From assembly GCA_027559495.1 (NCBI GenBank), contig JAMXSV010000010.1:2480001-2544000 (forward strand): 64,000 nucleotides of DNA, written 5' to 3'. Every line of letters begins with the position of its first letter. Positions within the stretch are counted from its first letter, which is position 1. Source of the DNA: Aurifilum marmelostoma (taxonomy: Eukaryota > Ascomycota > Sordariomycetes > Diaporthales > Cryphonectriaceae). The notes under the pieces were generated by a model. That model saw only the letters and a program-made list of their open reading frames with translations. It made no database searches and had not been told where the DNA came from. Shown in pieces: positions 45,764-59,483 of the stretch. A program made the position numbers and the translations under genes.

Positions 45764-47753
45764 AATTTCCTGGATCTGTACTGTGGTTAGACTGTATCGG
45801 CCACAAGTCTTCATATATATCCCACCCATAGATCGCACAGAGCACTGCATGAAGGTTCTATGACATATGATTAATGGAAAAAGAAAATACAAAGTATCAG
45901 TGCTATGGCTAATGACTATATACTGGCAACTCTCAAGGGCTGCTTCATCGAGGTTTGACCATTCCAGTACCATTTCACACTAGTGAGGTCACTTGTACAG
46001 CATTCAAACCCATCTGGTGTAAGACTGGTTCTCAGGAAGTACTGGGACTTGGCTGACACTGCAGCAACGCGCGGATGTCTACATAGAGTCTGAGGAGGGG
46101 AGACATGGTGCTGTCAGCCAATTCTCTACTGGTCCCCACAGCTCATTCTGTTTATTGCACTAGTAAGGGCTCTTATCACAGTCATATGGCTGATCCCAGA
46201 TCATGGCTTTCGACAACGTCCAAGCAGACAGAGACTGGGACGAGATTTTTGGAGGGAGAGTCAGAGGAATTCAGAGGAATGATAGACAATAGTCTTATTG
46301 TAAGCAGGGAGTTTGAATGAGTGAAGGCAAAGTTGGCATAGAAACATAGTAAAAAGATGCAGGGCCTGTGCCGTGGTTTTATCCCTGCTGCTTCAAGAGC
46401 AGTCATTCAATGCACACACACGGCCAGGAAGATGACTTTGTGATCACCTACATCCAGATGTCTCAGAGATCGGCAGTACCTAGGTAGCCTCAGGAGGGGA
46501 AAATAAGCCTCCATGTCTATGATTGTTCTCATTGTCTCCTCGAGTGAGATGTGCGGTTTGCCAGTCTTCTGGCCAAGATCACGTCGTGTTGAGGTTGAAA
46601 TCAGATGCCAGGAAGATAGCCACTCACGGCGACTTCACATCAACTACAGCAGGGCCGCACCATATATAAATCGTCAAGGCAGATTTTTTGATCTTGTTTT
46701 GAATCCTGGTCTCAAAATGAGAATAATGAATGACCCTTTTCTGAGGCCTCAGCTGATGCAGCCATGAAGGGAGATCTGCTTTGGCAACACTCAGCTGGGC
46801 CTGAGCTTGCATTAGTGTCATTGGCTATCAAGTAATCATCCTCATCAGCCTTGCTGGCGAACATATTCCTGGATGCCTGGAAATCACGCTGTTCCACCTT
46901 TCGCTTTTCACCTGCGTCGTTGTCTTCTCCGGGATCTTTTCCAGCACGTTCTTCCCTCTCCATAACTATGAGTGCTTGCTCCTCGCCCTTTCTTTTCCTG
47001 GGCAATGGTCAAAGGTGTACTGATCAAAGCCTCAGACAGCAGGGGTCAAATCTGATATGGGCATTGGGCCATTCTTGAAGATTCCTGCCACGAATTTGAA
47101 AGCCACTGGGCAGCAGTTGACTACTACATCGGTCTGCTGCAGCATACATCTTCATCGCAATACAACCCAACTCATGATGTTCAATCCAGAAACAAACTTA
47201 GCCCGATACTTGACCGCAAAAAATTGCCTCTTTAACCTCTCATGGCATTGTGTTGGAAGCAGCCAGGTATGCGCCCTTTATTATTTCACTCCATTCACAC
47301 CTTTGTCATGCAGGGAAACCTAGCTATCAGTTTGCTGGATCCTGTCAGTCCTTGATCAGGACTTCCAAGAACCCAGCCTGCACTCACACATCACTATTAT
47401 TTATACCATCTTCGCTGTCAATGATGATCATGATCACATCCTCAATCTTCCTCTGAGACTTCTCAATGAAATTCTCTGTATGGTTCTGAGACTGCCGAGA
47501 TGTACTTTTCTTTGCAATGGCGACATGGCCTACTACAAACAACACTTTCCCCCTTCCCTTCAGGCGTTCTTGAATCTTCATGTCACATATGTATCTGTAC
47601 AGAAGGCAATGCTGAAACAGGCGATAGATTTCTAGATTTTCTTGCAGTTCTAGACGCCATGTCCGACGCGTCTATATTGATTAATGACCTGGCAGCTGTT
47701 CAAATGTTGATGGCGACATGAAAGTTACAAGTCAACCTCATTCTTGTCCTCTC
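45764..47753. other. Convergent intergenic region
   Basis: About 2 kb between genes that end towards each other. Moderately AT-rich; no recognisable gene or repeat. Confidence 0.5.
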
Positions 47754-49073
47754 TCATCCTTCCAAGGCCTGGCGCACCGCCTCCTTGGTAGCCTCATCAA
47801 TGTCTTCCTTTGGCAGGCCGAGGATATCATTCTGCAGACCCTTGGTCTTCTCGTAGACCGAGTTCCCCTCCGGAAAGAAGACGCGGGTGTACATCATCCT
47901 GGCGAAGCCGGACCTGTCACCCTTCTGCATGGCCGCAATGCCATTGGCGTACCTCTCCTGCGAGTTCTCGGTGGTGATCTTCCAGTCGGCGTCCGTGGTG
48001 CCCGTGACGCGCTTGACGCTCTCGAACATGTCGCGCTGGCTGACGAGGAAGCTGGAGACGTAGAAGCAGTTGTTGTCCCAATTGGAGATGGCCGGGCTCT
48101 TGTCATTGGCGTCGTCTGGGTACAGCTTGAGGCTGAGGAAGGCGGCCACGGCCTGGCCGGTCTGGGCGAAGGTGCTGGTGTTGATCTTGAAGTTGCCGTC
48201 GTCGATGAAGACGACTGACCGTTCCTTGAAGTTGAATCCGTACCTGTCTGGACCTCCCCCGAGACTGAATTCGTACCAGAAGCCGCTATGTCACTCTTCG
48301 TGTCAGCTGGAACTTTGACCAGATTGGATGTCAGAATGTCGTGGGCAGGGACTCGTGAAGGGGTCTTGACCAAAAGAACTACACAGAGGATGTATATGCA
48401 GACGGGCAAAGAACGTACCACGCCATTGCAATGAAGGTGCTGACACCAAGAGACTCGATTTCCTCGCGGAATTGGACTGATATCAAACCCACATCAGCAT
48501 TCGATATGACAAGAGCGGCCTAGAAGACGTCGACAGGTCATGGCTGGAACCGCAGCAGCAGGATCATGGCTATTCACGTACTGAAGCGCCTCCCAAATCC
48601 AACTTCCTCCGACAGCTTGTCGTCAAATGGGTCATAGCCCCAGAAGTTAGGCAGAACATAGGGAACTCCGGCCTTGGCAGCAGCCCTGACCAGCTTTCCG
48701 TGCGTGTCAGGCGTCACAAAGGCGCTCAGCGTGATGATCAGGAACTGCTGTCCCTTGAGTGCGTCCACGAGAGAGGTCTCGTCGTCGTAGTTGACCTTGG
48801 CGGCGATGACGCCTGTGGGCAGCTGGCTGGTGCTGTCCGCCCTGGTGATGCCCGTCACGGTGTGCTTGCCTGTCTTGACTATGGCCTCTGCGATCCACCT
48901 TCCGACTTGTCCGCCCGCCTGCCGAGGCAATCATGTGTTAAATGGGCTTGAGGAATAGGGAAAGGCTGTCTCGGCGGCTGCTCGATAAGTGATCCACTTA
49001 CACCGACGACGGCCACTTTCTCGATGCCGTTGACGAACCCAGCGGGCTGATCCTTAGCGTACTTTGGAGCCAT
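47754..49073 (-). CDS. NmrA/isoflavone-reductase-like NAD(P)-binding protein
   Basis: Minus-strand exons 49073-49002, 48918-48582, 48476-48419 and 48285-47754 give 332 residues. The first intron falls right after KVAVVG, and the joined Rossmann loop reads VAVVGAGGQVGRWIAEAIVK. TGITRADSTSQLP, FLIITLSAFVTPDTHGKLVR, AGVPYVLPNFWGYDPF and FREEIESLGVSTFIAMACGF are typical of the fungal PCBER/isoflavone-reductase-like branch of the NmrA family (PF05368/PF13460-type). Introns use GTAAGT and GTACGT donors with CAG and TAG acceptors. The expected activity is NADPH-dependent reduction of a small metabolite; in fungi such genes are frequent near secondary-metabolism genes. No catalytic Lys was assigned. 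Confidence 0.87.
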
Positions 49074-52031
49074 TCTGTGATAAATCTTGTGTTCGAACCC
49101 TTTCTAGAAGTTTGCGAGAGTATCAAGTGCTGTAATCTATCGTTCTAATGTGAGGGTGTTACCTCTTTGAGCCTGCTAGAGCTGCTCAAACACGTCCTGC
49201 CTCTTTATAGCCACCATCTAGGAGTACTTACGTATTCAGTCTGCGATACGAGTGTGGGTTAGATTGAAGGTGAACATTATCTAGCCTCGCATACGAGTTG
49301 CAGTTAGATTGACTGACAGTTCGCTGAAGAAGACAGGCTGACCGTTGTCCAAGCATGGAGCACGAATGCGTGAGTTGGGGCCCCGGAATCCGGAGGTAAC
49401 GCTGCTTACATCGGAGTTCCGCCCTACAACAGGAATGTTGGTGGTGCAAATGCATGGCAGAGCCCAAGTAAGCAGTAAACTGATACTGTATCACGGCACG
49501 GACTTAAGGCATCCCTTAACACCACGTCTGCATAGTACTAGTATACGGATTGCCAGTCTGAGAAAGGATGTGAGACAGATGTATGAGATAGGTATGATTC
49601 TGTTGATGTACTTGTGAATATTTGGCGTCTATAGGTGTCTATAGGGGTAATTACTCAAGTAAGGAGTCTGTGAAATTGTGATGCATTACTGAGCAGTCTA
49701 CCCTTCGATCATATCATTATACTGGCATCTATTTGCTCTCCTACAAAAGGGCTGTCGCTCATCTGCTATTTACCTTCTAATCACCTTTGAAAATACGTGC
49801 CCATTGAACAGTCAGAATCATCAAGACCATTAGCATCACAATTGAATTCTTCTCTATCTCGATCATCGATGCGGGTTGCAGTCGCCGATATTGAGTCTCT
49901 TGTAAGTCATCAAGGAATTACCACCAGTTCAACACCGTCAGTCACGGACGTTGAAAGAGCGCTGAAGCTTTGCAAAATATTACCAGTACAAGTGAGCATT
50001 CACCGAGGTAGTGCTCATAGCTAGAATGCAGGGTCTTGAGACTCATCTTCTCCGTTCACGGTGACTCATTCCCAGAGGTCGAAATACTTGATAGGGTGTG
50101 AAAATGTAGGGCTGCAGTTGATATATTTCTATCCACCTAGCGAGACCACGTTGACCACTCAGAATAAAATCATCACTCAGTAGCCTCGATATGCTCGCAG
50201 GCCTCCCATTACTATTCATCTGGGCTGCCTGATATCGACCCAATATATCCAATGACAAGGTCAAGGTCGTCGCCACCGAGACATTCACGGTATGGATTAG
50301 GTGACGTGCCGGGGAACCGCGGGTTCATGTGCCGCGTCTCCGGACCAACGGTAGGACGCGTGCGTGTTCAAGGACAAGGCGACGACGACACTGTCTTTTA
50401 TGAGTCACAATCTGTTCAGCACATATTGCAGCGGCTAAGAAAGGCGAGCACTGCTCTCTGAGTGGTGCATATGCGTGAACTGGCACCCACCCTTTCAATG
50501 CCCTTAGTCGCACGAGACACACAGCCCCTGACACTCGATGCATGTACCGTTGAGGGTGTGTATCTATCGACTTGATATTCAACCCTATAAATTCCAAATT
50601 GCCATGTAGTACTAGAAATGACGTAGTATCAGAAAAATAAGGTCGGGTTTCATCAAAAGTTATGAGTCGAAATGGCGAATGCCAGGCCCACCACAGCAGG
50701 TAGAAGCTGGTGGAAGAATATGGATGTGTTTCGCCGGGCTCTGGGCCAGTCAAAAGCCGCGACGTTGCATTCTCCGGCGGCACTGCCCCCTCCCCTCCCC
50801 CTGGGGTCCGTGGCGACCCGGCGCTCTGGGACCTCTGTGGTCAATGCCAGCCATGTTTCGGCGAATAGCCCCTCTAGTTGGCGAATTTTCACAAATCTAA
50901 AGGGGAACAAGGAATGGGAGTAATACATAGTACTGACTAACTGTTCTATACAATGGACTCCCGCTGTTCGATTGTGTTGAGATTCATCGTCACTGCTGAC
51001 TAAATTCTCTGCCACATTATTAATTGGCAAGGAATCATATTTCCTCGATTCTATTGGCCCGATGTTTGTGTTGTGCTGCAATAGCAGGCCTACATTGACC
51101 GCAGAAAATGCACTCAACATGGAGAGCAGACAGACTCTATTCTTTTTAATTTCTATTCTCTTCTTCTTTGGGCACAAACATTCCAAAGATCAGTATTGTG
51201 CTCCTGTAAATACGAATCTCTCTGCCTCTTCCAAATTAAGTTAGAATCACACAAGAGCGGACGTGCCCAAGACAGGACTTCCTCTCATCTTGATCGTAAC
51301 CTCGATCCTTCAGATATTCCACACCAAGAGTATATAGTTTTATAATTTCATGCAAAAGTCAGACCTCGTCAACCAAGTTGCCTTTTACATAGACAGCTCA
51401 ACCCCACTTTCCTCACGCAGGCCAGCATATTCCAGAGCAAATCACCCTCCTCGGCCCATCAGGATCTCAGTAAAGGAGGTACAGTCCGTATGACATGTGA
51501 TCTGATGAGTGTGAAGATGGCCTGTTTCGGCTTAGGTGTCCGATGAACAACATCTCATGCATAGTCTAATGCTCATATACCAATGTCTGCGTATCAGGTA
51601 TTGCCCCACACACAGTTCACACAAGGAGGAAAAAGCGGCAGTACTTGGTGTGTGGATGAGATCAGCCACTTTGAAATCAGATCGCTGTAGGATCAATCCC
51701 GTCCGCAATCTGACCCAAGACGGACGATGGACGTCTCCACGAGCAGGGGAGATTGCTCGACAGATCATTCTCTCTTAGAGGATTGTCGGGGTCAGGACCT
51801 TTGGAATCTTTTCCCAGGCAGCCACAAGGAGTCATTCGTGATACTCGAGCCAGAGAACTGATCCTACTACAGGTCAGATAAGCATTGGGACGTAAGCTGC
51901 CAAGGGGTAACGCCCAACTTGTCGGGGATATATCTACCAAGCGCCCAGGACTGGCGGTCACCCTCTTCAAGCTCGTTCGCTTCAGCCGGCCCAGCTTTCA
52001 CCAGACAGAGACATTGTTTCGAAACACCACG
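49074..52031. other. 3-kb divergent intergenic region
   Basis: Contains the promoters of the reductase (left) and the SDR (right). Short frames at 50.6-51.2 kb overlap on opposite strands and have no motifs. No gene is supported. Confidence 0.5.
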
Positions 52032-52832
52032 ATGTCCAGCCCCGTAGCAATCATATACGGTTCCGGTGCCAATATTGGCGCGGCTGTCACCGCCAGATTC
52101 CTCTCCGCCGGCTACCGCGTCGCGACCGTCTCTCGCTCGCCTCTCCCGTCCGCACCCGCGGATGCACACACGCATATCCACATTCAGGCCGACCTGACGG
52201 ACCTGGCGTCCATCTCGCGCATCTCTGCCAAGCTTGCCGCGCAGGGTTGGCCGTTCCCGGATGTCCTGATCTGGAATGCTTACAACGTCACGTCACCTTC
52301 GGCAGACGACCCCACGAACCCGTTCGCCGTGTCGGATGCAGCCTTGGATGCTGGCTTGAACATAATGGTCAAGGGCCCATACCTTGCCGCTCGGGAGGCG
52401 GTCAGGGTGTGGACTGCCGATGGCCGCAAGGGCTCGTTCATCATGACGGGCAATATGTTTCCCAAGGGGGTGGTCCCGCAGAGCATGCTCTCGATGCCGG
52501 TCGCGAGGTTGACGACACTGGGGATCGGGAAGTGTGGCGGGAATTTTTGGGTGGGCACGGCGGACGAGGCGTTCAAGGAGAAAGGGTTCCGGTGAGTTGT
52601 ATATGTCCTGCATTTGAGGCTCATGTGGGCATGCGACCGTGGCTGATCAGAACCTGCACTGTGGCACAGATTTTTCTACGCGGACGAGCGCAATAAGGAG
52701 GGTCGGGCGATTGGCTTTGTACCAAAGGGCGACTCGCATGCTGAGATGTATTTGCAGCTGGCTCAAGGCCTTCAAGGTGTGCCATCATACGTCACCTTTG
52801 TGGACGGCCAATATGTGGACTTTGAAAAATAG
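52032..52832 (+). CDS. Atypical short-chain dehydrogenase without the YxxxK tyrosine
   Basis: Exons 52032-52591 and 52670-52832 give 240 residues. The nucleotide loop is IIYGSGANIGAAVTARFLSA; the next strand gives VATVSRSPLP and QADLTD. The WNAYNVT segment takes the place of the usual NNAG. After the SFIMTGNMF strand, the region that normally has YxxxK reads LGIGK, so the Lys is kept but Leu sits where Tyr is expected. The intron (GTGAGT/CAG) splits an Arg codon. The C-terminal part FFYADERNKEGRAIGFVPKG is short. A Tyr-less SDR subfamily with this GxGK pattern exists, so the gene need not be dead, but classical oxidoreduction is doubtful. Substrate unknown. Confidence 0.83.
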
Positions 52833-54170
52833 TGAATTAGATGGTCTCGGTCAGATCATGTGGATACACAGACCTGTAGTGTACTGAATGTCATGTTGAG
52901 GCCCTTGGCTTTTGAAACACAGGCATCACCTGGTGATGATGCGCGTTAGCCGATGACCTCTGCTAGCTGCGTTCCGAGGCGGCACGTCGAAGATATAACT
53001 CATGAGGGTGTCGTAAGAATTCAGCAGCAGTTGGTAGTAGGAAGGAAAGCCTACGGAATAGCGCGGCAGTGGGCAGCAAACAATAATTGATCTGCCCTTG
53101 TTGCACAGTCAGGCCAGATTGAGTCTCTGCCCATTGTCAGTCGTGCCTTGGGGTCGCATGATGGCCCAGACATGCCATCAGAATGCCGTGCCGAAAGTTT
53201 CAGCGACGTCAGACGACCGAAAGAAAGATGCACCGGACGACTGCTGTGCGCCAACATAGCGCTAAGGACCGCCGGAATGAGAGGGTGAGAGGAAAGGAAA
53301 AGAAGAAGAAAAAAAAAAAAGAAGAAGAAGAAACCTGCGACGTGGCTTTGCAGCCGAGACGCTACGCAAACCCTGCATTCGAAGCAATCAGAAAATGACC
53401 CTGCGGGCTGCACAGGCCTAGCCGCATGTGCATGCAGCACTGCAGAGATAAGATCATGCATCTGCGGTTGCGCTTGAGAATGGTCTCGAAGGGCATGACT
53501 GCATCAATCGCCTGACATCGCAAACGCATGGAGGGGTGGCAGTGTATGGTGTTGGGCGTCAATGGCCCAATTGAGAAGTGTCGGTGAATACCATGGAGCT
53601 GGCATGCTGTGAGCGACAGAACCTTGCGTCGTGATCTTCAGCTCCCGAGGTGCCGCGCTGTATCGCCTAGGCCCGACGTAAATATTGACGTCCTATCGCT
53701 AGTGTAGCTTGACAACGCTCCGCAGCGGTTGAAGACGGCAATGGAGGCAGTTGAGAAAAGCCGCGCGAGGCGATGAAATTTGCTGGGTAAGGTAAATCTT
53801 GGCTAGACCCAGAGTGACGGGCCCTAAGATCCAACGTCCAGTGTATGTCCGTACTATGACAGAGAATCTGGATCTGTGCGTAGGATGATGAACTTGGCCG
53901 CATGGCGGGGCATATTTTGTTGGCTTTCGTTGATCGGACCTGCGACTTGTACCTCCAGCCCTGCACCACAAAGATAGGCGCCCGCAGTCTGCAGTGTCCA
54001 GGCTCCTCCGATGAAGTCATTGGGTCGTCCAGCACGAGACCACTTTCGACCGCTGGTTTCGAGGTTTTGTTTTTCTCACTACCATACTTGCGGTGTGCTG
54101 ACGCCGGATTTGTTTTGCAGGTTGGGCTCCAATGCACGTCTAACAAGGCCATGCAATGACGATATCCCAA

Positions 54171-54195
54171 ACACACACACACACACACACACACA
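54171..54195 (+). repeat. (AC)12 microsatellite
   Basis: Uninterrupted AC dinucleotides in non-coding DNA. Confidence 0.9.
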
Positions 54196-57100
54196 GCTCG
54201 CGCCGTCGAAATTTTCAATGTGAGTCATTGGTGCCTCGCTGCGATCATTCTTGTGTCTGTTTGGCTCTCTGGTACAATCATGCAAAGCTATGACCAAGCT
54301 GAATAGAGGAAAAAAAATCTTCTGGAGGATACGCAAAGAGGGGTAGAGTTTCCCGGTCAACAAACCGCCACGTCCCACCAGTCAGAAGCTTTGTTCGTCT
54401 GGTCTTCTAGAAGCTCATGGAGGGGGAGGGGTAACCCGAGAGACAAGATGCAGAATTGACAGACGAGCGTGGGGCTGCTGATGGCATTTGGAGCAAAATG
54501 AGTGGACACCATTGCGGCATGCGAGAGAGTGGATCGCCATTAGTATGCAAGTTCCCAGCAAGGGTTGAGCAGCATTTCGCCCTGTTTTAATGAGCAATGA
54601 TGCAGTGACCGGTCTGGACCGCCATTATCGGCACGGCGGTGTGTGCAGCGAAGTCTGCTCGTGATACGAGACGCCCTGCTCTTGTTAGTCGTGGCTGTCA
54701 CTTCATGTATGAGGGAGGGCCTTGGAAAAAGTTAAGCTGGACGGTGCGCAATGATACTGTACGGGACCTGACGAGCATTTCGTCGAATGAACGCAAGACT
54801 GGGCTCTTTGAAGCTACCCATGCCGCAAGTAAGGATGCTTGGGCCGCTCATTGGTCTCTGAGTGTGCTGAAAGACGATTGCAGACCCTGGGTATGGTAAG
54901 TACTCTCAGTGTCTCGCAATCCAGGCGGGTCTTGGGGGGTATCCCGGGAGCAAAACCATAACGGGTGCACATATCGGCAACGAGCTGAGAAAGTCAGCCC
55001 CCCCGTTCGGTGGGTCTCTCGGCCGATGCATCCTGACGGGGCCGGAAGATCACTTTTCGCCGTCGTGAAGTCCGAAATAGGCCTCCAGGACATAGACCTG
55101 TGGTAATGAGATGAAGAATGTTCGTGTGAAATACAAAATGGACTTTGTTCATGGACGGGTGGCAAAACTCCAGCATACATGCATCTGCCCAGCGCATCGC
55201 CATTGAGAAATTTCATTCACCTGAAAATGGATCATAGAGACGTGAAACAGGTTCGCCACCACGCAGGCCTCCGCGCAGTCGTCCACACGCCAGCATGAAC
55301 GACGGCCAGGGTGGGGGGGGGGGAGGGCACCGGTGGCGGGTAGTGGCTGGTCTGAAGGTATCTCACTTTGATGCATGACTCTGGTGAAGCTGAATGCTGA
55401 TGTGCGAGCTGGACTCAGCATCATGCTTGCTCGGACCTCTCCAGCTGAGCCAGCATGTTCCCTATAGGACTACGCAGAGGCGAGGTGATTTAGGCTCGCC
55501 ACTGGCTCAGGGGCGCCGTTCACTATATCCGTTAGTTAGCATACTACGACCGCTAAATTAGACCAATTGCCACGTGAAATTCAAGCCTGGGGGACTGTAC
55601 TTTGCCGACTTCACAAGTCCATGGCACCAAATGTGGATTTGCGTGAAGAAGTACTTTGATTCTTTTCTTTTCGCCCCGCCTCCCCCCTCTTTCCCCCCTT
55701 TGTAGAAGGCCTTTTTCTAAGGGACTGGAAATTTGTTGAGGCTCATGACTGACGCACATACCCTGAAGCGCTGGATAGCCCTGCTAGAGTTTCTGCAGGG
55801 GCGGGGAAGACCCCCGCGTGCCCATGCAGGTCACCCCGCAGCTTCTTGGCCGCCGCTTGTGGCCATGCGCTGTACCACTACCGAAAGCACTGTACAGTAT
55901 CAGACAGCGCTCTCACATGCCGTGGCGCTCTGTGCGATGATGATATGAGGGCTGTACCAAAGCTGGAACGATGCCCTGCTGATCCTGTCGCTGCTGAACG
56001 TTGAAGACTCACAGACAAACAGATCGGCAATTGGCTTGTGGTGTGCTAGGCTTCAGATCTGCAGGGGCAAGCTAGTACTCAGCTGGGAGAAAGTCCGTCC
56101 TGTTCTTCTCCAAACGTGAATCGCTCCGGGGCCTCAAAGGCCTACCAGCCAACCTTGTGCATAGTAGGTCGATCGTGCACACTGTAGTGAACCAGGCAGA
56201 AGACGATGACGATGGCGATGTCGACACCGATGAGTCGCTGGTTGAGGCACCCTTGTCCTCAGTTTCCGACTTTCTCTTTGCCCAGATCGGATGGGTTATC
56301 ATCGGCCACGTATGCAGCCTTCAGCCTGGGTTGTGTGTGCGCGTGTGTATGTGGTGCATCGACGTGCTGAGGGCATGTGATGACGGCTTTTGACGCCAGC
56401 AGGCTTAGCACGTCAACCCGTCCCTTGGGTCGCGGATCTGACAATCTTGCAGCTGTGCAGGTGTGTGGCTGGGATTGACTGTGGTTGGGTCGTGTTATTC
56501 ATAATTTTTTTCTTGCCTGTCTGTCCTCTTTCTAGCATTGGTTAACGAGGGATGCAAGGGGAGGTGGGCGAGCTTTGGGAGGGAGGGGGAGGGAGAGGGC
56601 GTAAGAGGCAGGAGATTGGCACATACCACATCACCTGGCACACCCCCGGCGGGCCACGGTGTTCACCTTTTCGTCACTCATCACGCACAAAAGTGCGAGG
56701 GAGAGAGGATTGGTTGGAATAATGTCACAAGAGGCAAGCGGCAGTATCGATTAAGGGAAAGAGGGGTGAGGGGTAAACGACTTACTCCTTCCTCTGGGGC
56801 TACTACTTGGTGTAACAAGGGCACTAGGGATAAAGGGCACACAGGGCACAGTGCACAGGGCTACTATCACCTGCCGTTATCCACAGTGCCTCCCTCCCGC
56901 GAAAAACGGCCTTGTGAACCTGCGATTGTCTCCTTCCCCCATCACACAGACATCCCCCCTCCTCCCCCCTCTCCCCCGTCTTCCACTTCCTATCTTTCGT
57001 CTTCGTCCTCACATCTGTTAACCATGGACCCTCGTCTTGGTACTCTGTTCTTCCTCAAGTTTGCCACCACCACCGCCCACTCACAGATCGCTCCCTTTAA

Positions 57101-57272
57101 GAGTCACCATTAGCCACGCACTCTTGCACGCGTGTCCTCCTTTGTCGCCTCGTTTGCCTGAGGACTCTCGCCTTCATCTCACACAGTCATCTTACACACG
57201 GCTGTGCAACTATATATTGACGGCCAGCCTTCACTTGTCATCCTTGTCTCCTGGGGCTCTACTGCCCGTGTC

Positions 57273-57273
<1 letters not shown>

Positions 57274-57307
<34 letters not shown>
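57274..57307 (+). repeat. (CGA)11 microsatellite
   Basis: About eleven CGA triplets in the long region upstream of the gene at 59.5 kb; not in a supported coding frame. Confidence 0.9.
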
Positions 57308-59483
57308 AACGAAGATAACATCCCCCGACCTCACCAACTCAGTCAACACTGCTGAGGACATTCTCCCGCCCTTTCAGCTGCTGACCATCAACAGGTGGTC
57401 CAGCCATTTGTTGCGCTCGCCTGCTGCTCATACATATGACCTGCAGCTGCCCGCAGCCCGTAGCACAGGGCCTCTCTGCCTGTGAACCGTACGTTACTCG
57501 GTGCAGCCCAGAGCGGAGATAGACCAGCACGTATTCCGATACCGAGGTGCACTTGTATCCCTCAAACGTTGCAGATCGCGAGGTTACACCCGGGTACGGA
57601 TGCTCATCTCGCGGCAGAGGCATCAACACCGGTCACCCAAACAGGCCTCCTTGTTCACCCAAAAGCAAGCCGCCTCCGTCATCCTGCGACTGCAACCTGG
57701 ACGCCAGCTATCTGAGGCGTATCATCGTCTGCCTGCCTGGCACTCGGGCTCACGGCTGGCCAGTCATCGAGGACAAAAGTGGCAAGGCCGACTTTGGTCC
57801 TGCTTGTCCGACAACCTCTTGTATTCTTCTTCTCTGACGAACACCGTCGTTCACCGACCAATATATCGCGTCGACAGGGGTGCCATTGACCGAATCTCCC
57901 GGCCCAGGCCTTCCGGAGACTCCATCGACTCTGTTGTGGAGACTGTATTAGTTTGGACGCGGCCCCTCTACCCACCAGTCCCCGAGTCCCGCGAAGGAGG
58001 CATGCCCTGCCATTAGTCGATAACTCAAACGCACTGACGCCAGGAGCATGGGCTTCTGATATCGAAATTGGATTTGCGGTCCGGGGAAGACGACAAGGAA
58101 GACGAAAAAATTTTCACCTTCATTGTTTCCATACGAATCCAGTCGTCGCGTGTTGAGAAGGCCGGCCCCAGTCGCTGTGTCCAAAGCAATCTCGCTTACT
58201 CTGCCCCCTGATTCGGGCGCTGTTCATGCAACAACTTGGCTCAGCCCACACCAACCTACATTCTATTCTTTTTCCTTTTTTTTGTTCCAGGGCGAGGGGT
58301 GAACCAACCCACAGAGTTGCGACAGACTCTTTCCCCTCTCTTGCGGACCATAAAAAGCCAGAAGCCAAGGTCTCACGGAGAGCACTGCAGCTGAGCACAC
58401 TCGAGTGTTGCGCAGCCTCTTTTTGCTTCTATTTTCAGGCCGACTCACCTCACTGCATACTGCATGCTGCACCTCAGCCTGAGCTGCAGCCACTGCTAGC
58501 ACCACCAGCACCGCGACGCCGGGCATCGATTGGATTATTCCCGATTCGGCCCCGGACGAACAGGAGGGACAGACAAGTGAGTCGCCGACGGTGTGAGGAC
58601 GCTGTGGCACGTTCCTCGCACTTTGATCACTAGCCTATACCCAACATCGTGGTCTGAGCCAGCGGGTGGCGCACCGCCCGTTGGGGTACCTAGGTACCCA
58701 AGTCTCTTCTAAAGACACCCCACCACCACCAAAATTACTACGGTACATTGTACCACTCCACGAGGCCGGAACCCAATTTGCAGCTCATCACTGCCTGTCA
58801 TTATTCCCTGCTTAGCGCGGTACGACTGGATCCGTGCGATCCTTCCCCTCCTGGGGTCCCATCAGGTTCGACCCCTCCCCCCCGGCCAGGTCTGGAAACC
58901 AAGAAATAATTCAAAAGGGCATGCATGACACACACCATTTTTTCTCCAACCACTGCTTTTTGCGCTTTCTGCTTCTGTTGCGACAAGCCTACATGCCACT
59001 TTACCCCCAGATATAATTCTTCTGCGTCAACATCCACACTACCACGACGTCTTGTACCGCATTAAAGCACATACTCACACGCACACATACACACACCATA
59101 CTTGACAGACTGGAATCATTTCCAAGTGCGCCAGTCTCTTCCAGAACTTACCATCAGAGAACCATCTCGCACGTTCTTTGATGATCTTTTGGCCCCCCTC
59201 AACCATTTTCAACACCAAGATCTTGACATGTGTGCTGCCAGAAGACGGTTTTTCCCTCCATTTCCTATCGACCATATAAAAAGGTGACGCTGTCACTGTT
59301 CTTTTGCGTCCCGCATAGGCGCCTTGTCCCTCCTTCTATCTTCTTCCCCTTCCTGCTCAGGACGATTCAACAAGTCTGAGTTCTTCGCAACCGGTCACTC
59401 GGGCAGTCTCCGTGCAAAGTTGAGTTGTGGATTGGATCTTGCATGAACCGAGTGCCAGCGAAGCATTGCAAGAGCCAGGAAAC

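Larger units (their letters stand above)
52833..59483. other. 6.6-kb gene-poor region upstream of the gene at 59.5 kb
   Basis: No frame with family motifs was found on either strand. It holds an (AC)n repeat, a (CGA)n repeat and several long pyrimidine tracts (55660-55720, 56930-57010, 58260-58290). Part of it is probably promoter and transcribed leader of the downstream gene. A GTGAGT at 58576 and a CTTGACAG at 59101-59108 could bound a leader intron. The 191-codon frame at 56538-57113 looks like chance. Confidence 0.45.

Noticed and set aside
56538..57113. 191-codon plus-strand frame
   Set aside because: Composition follows pyrimidine tracts and simple sequence; there is no domain, and the ATG at 57024 gives only about 29 codons.
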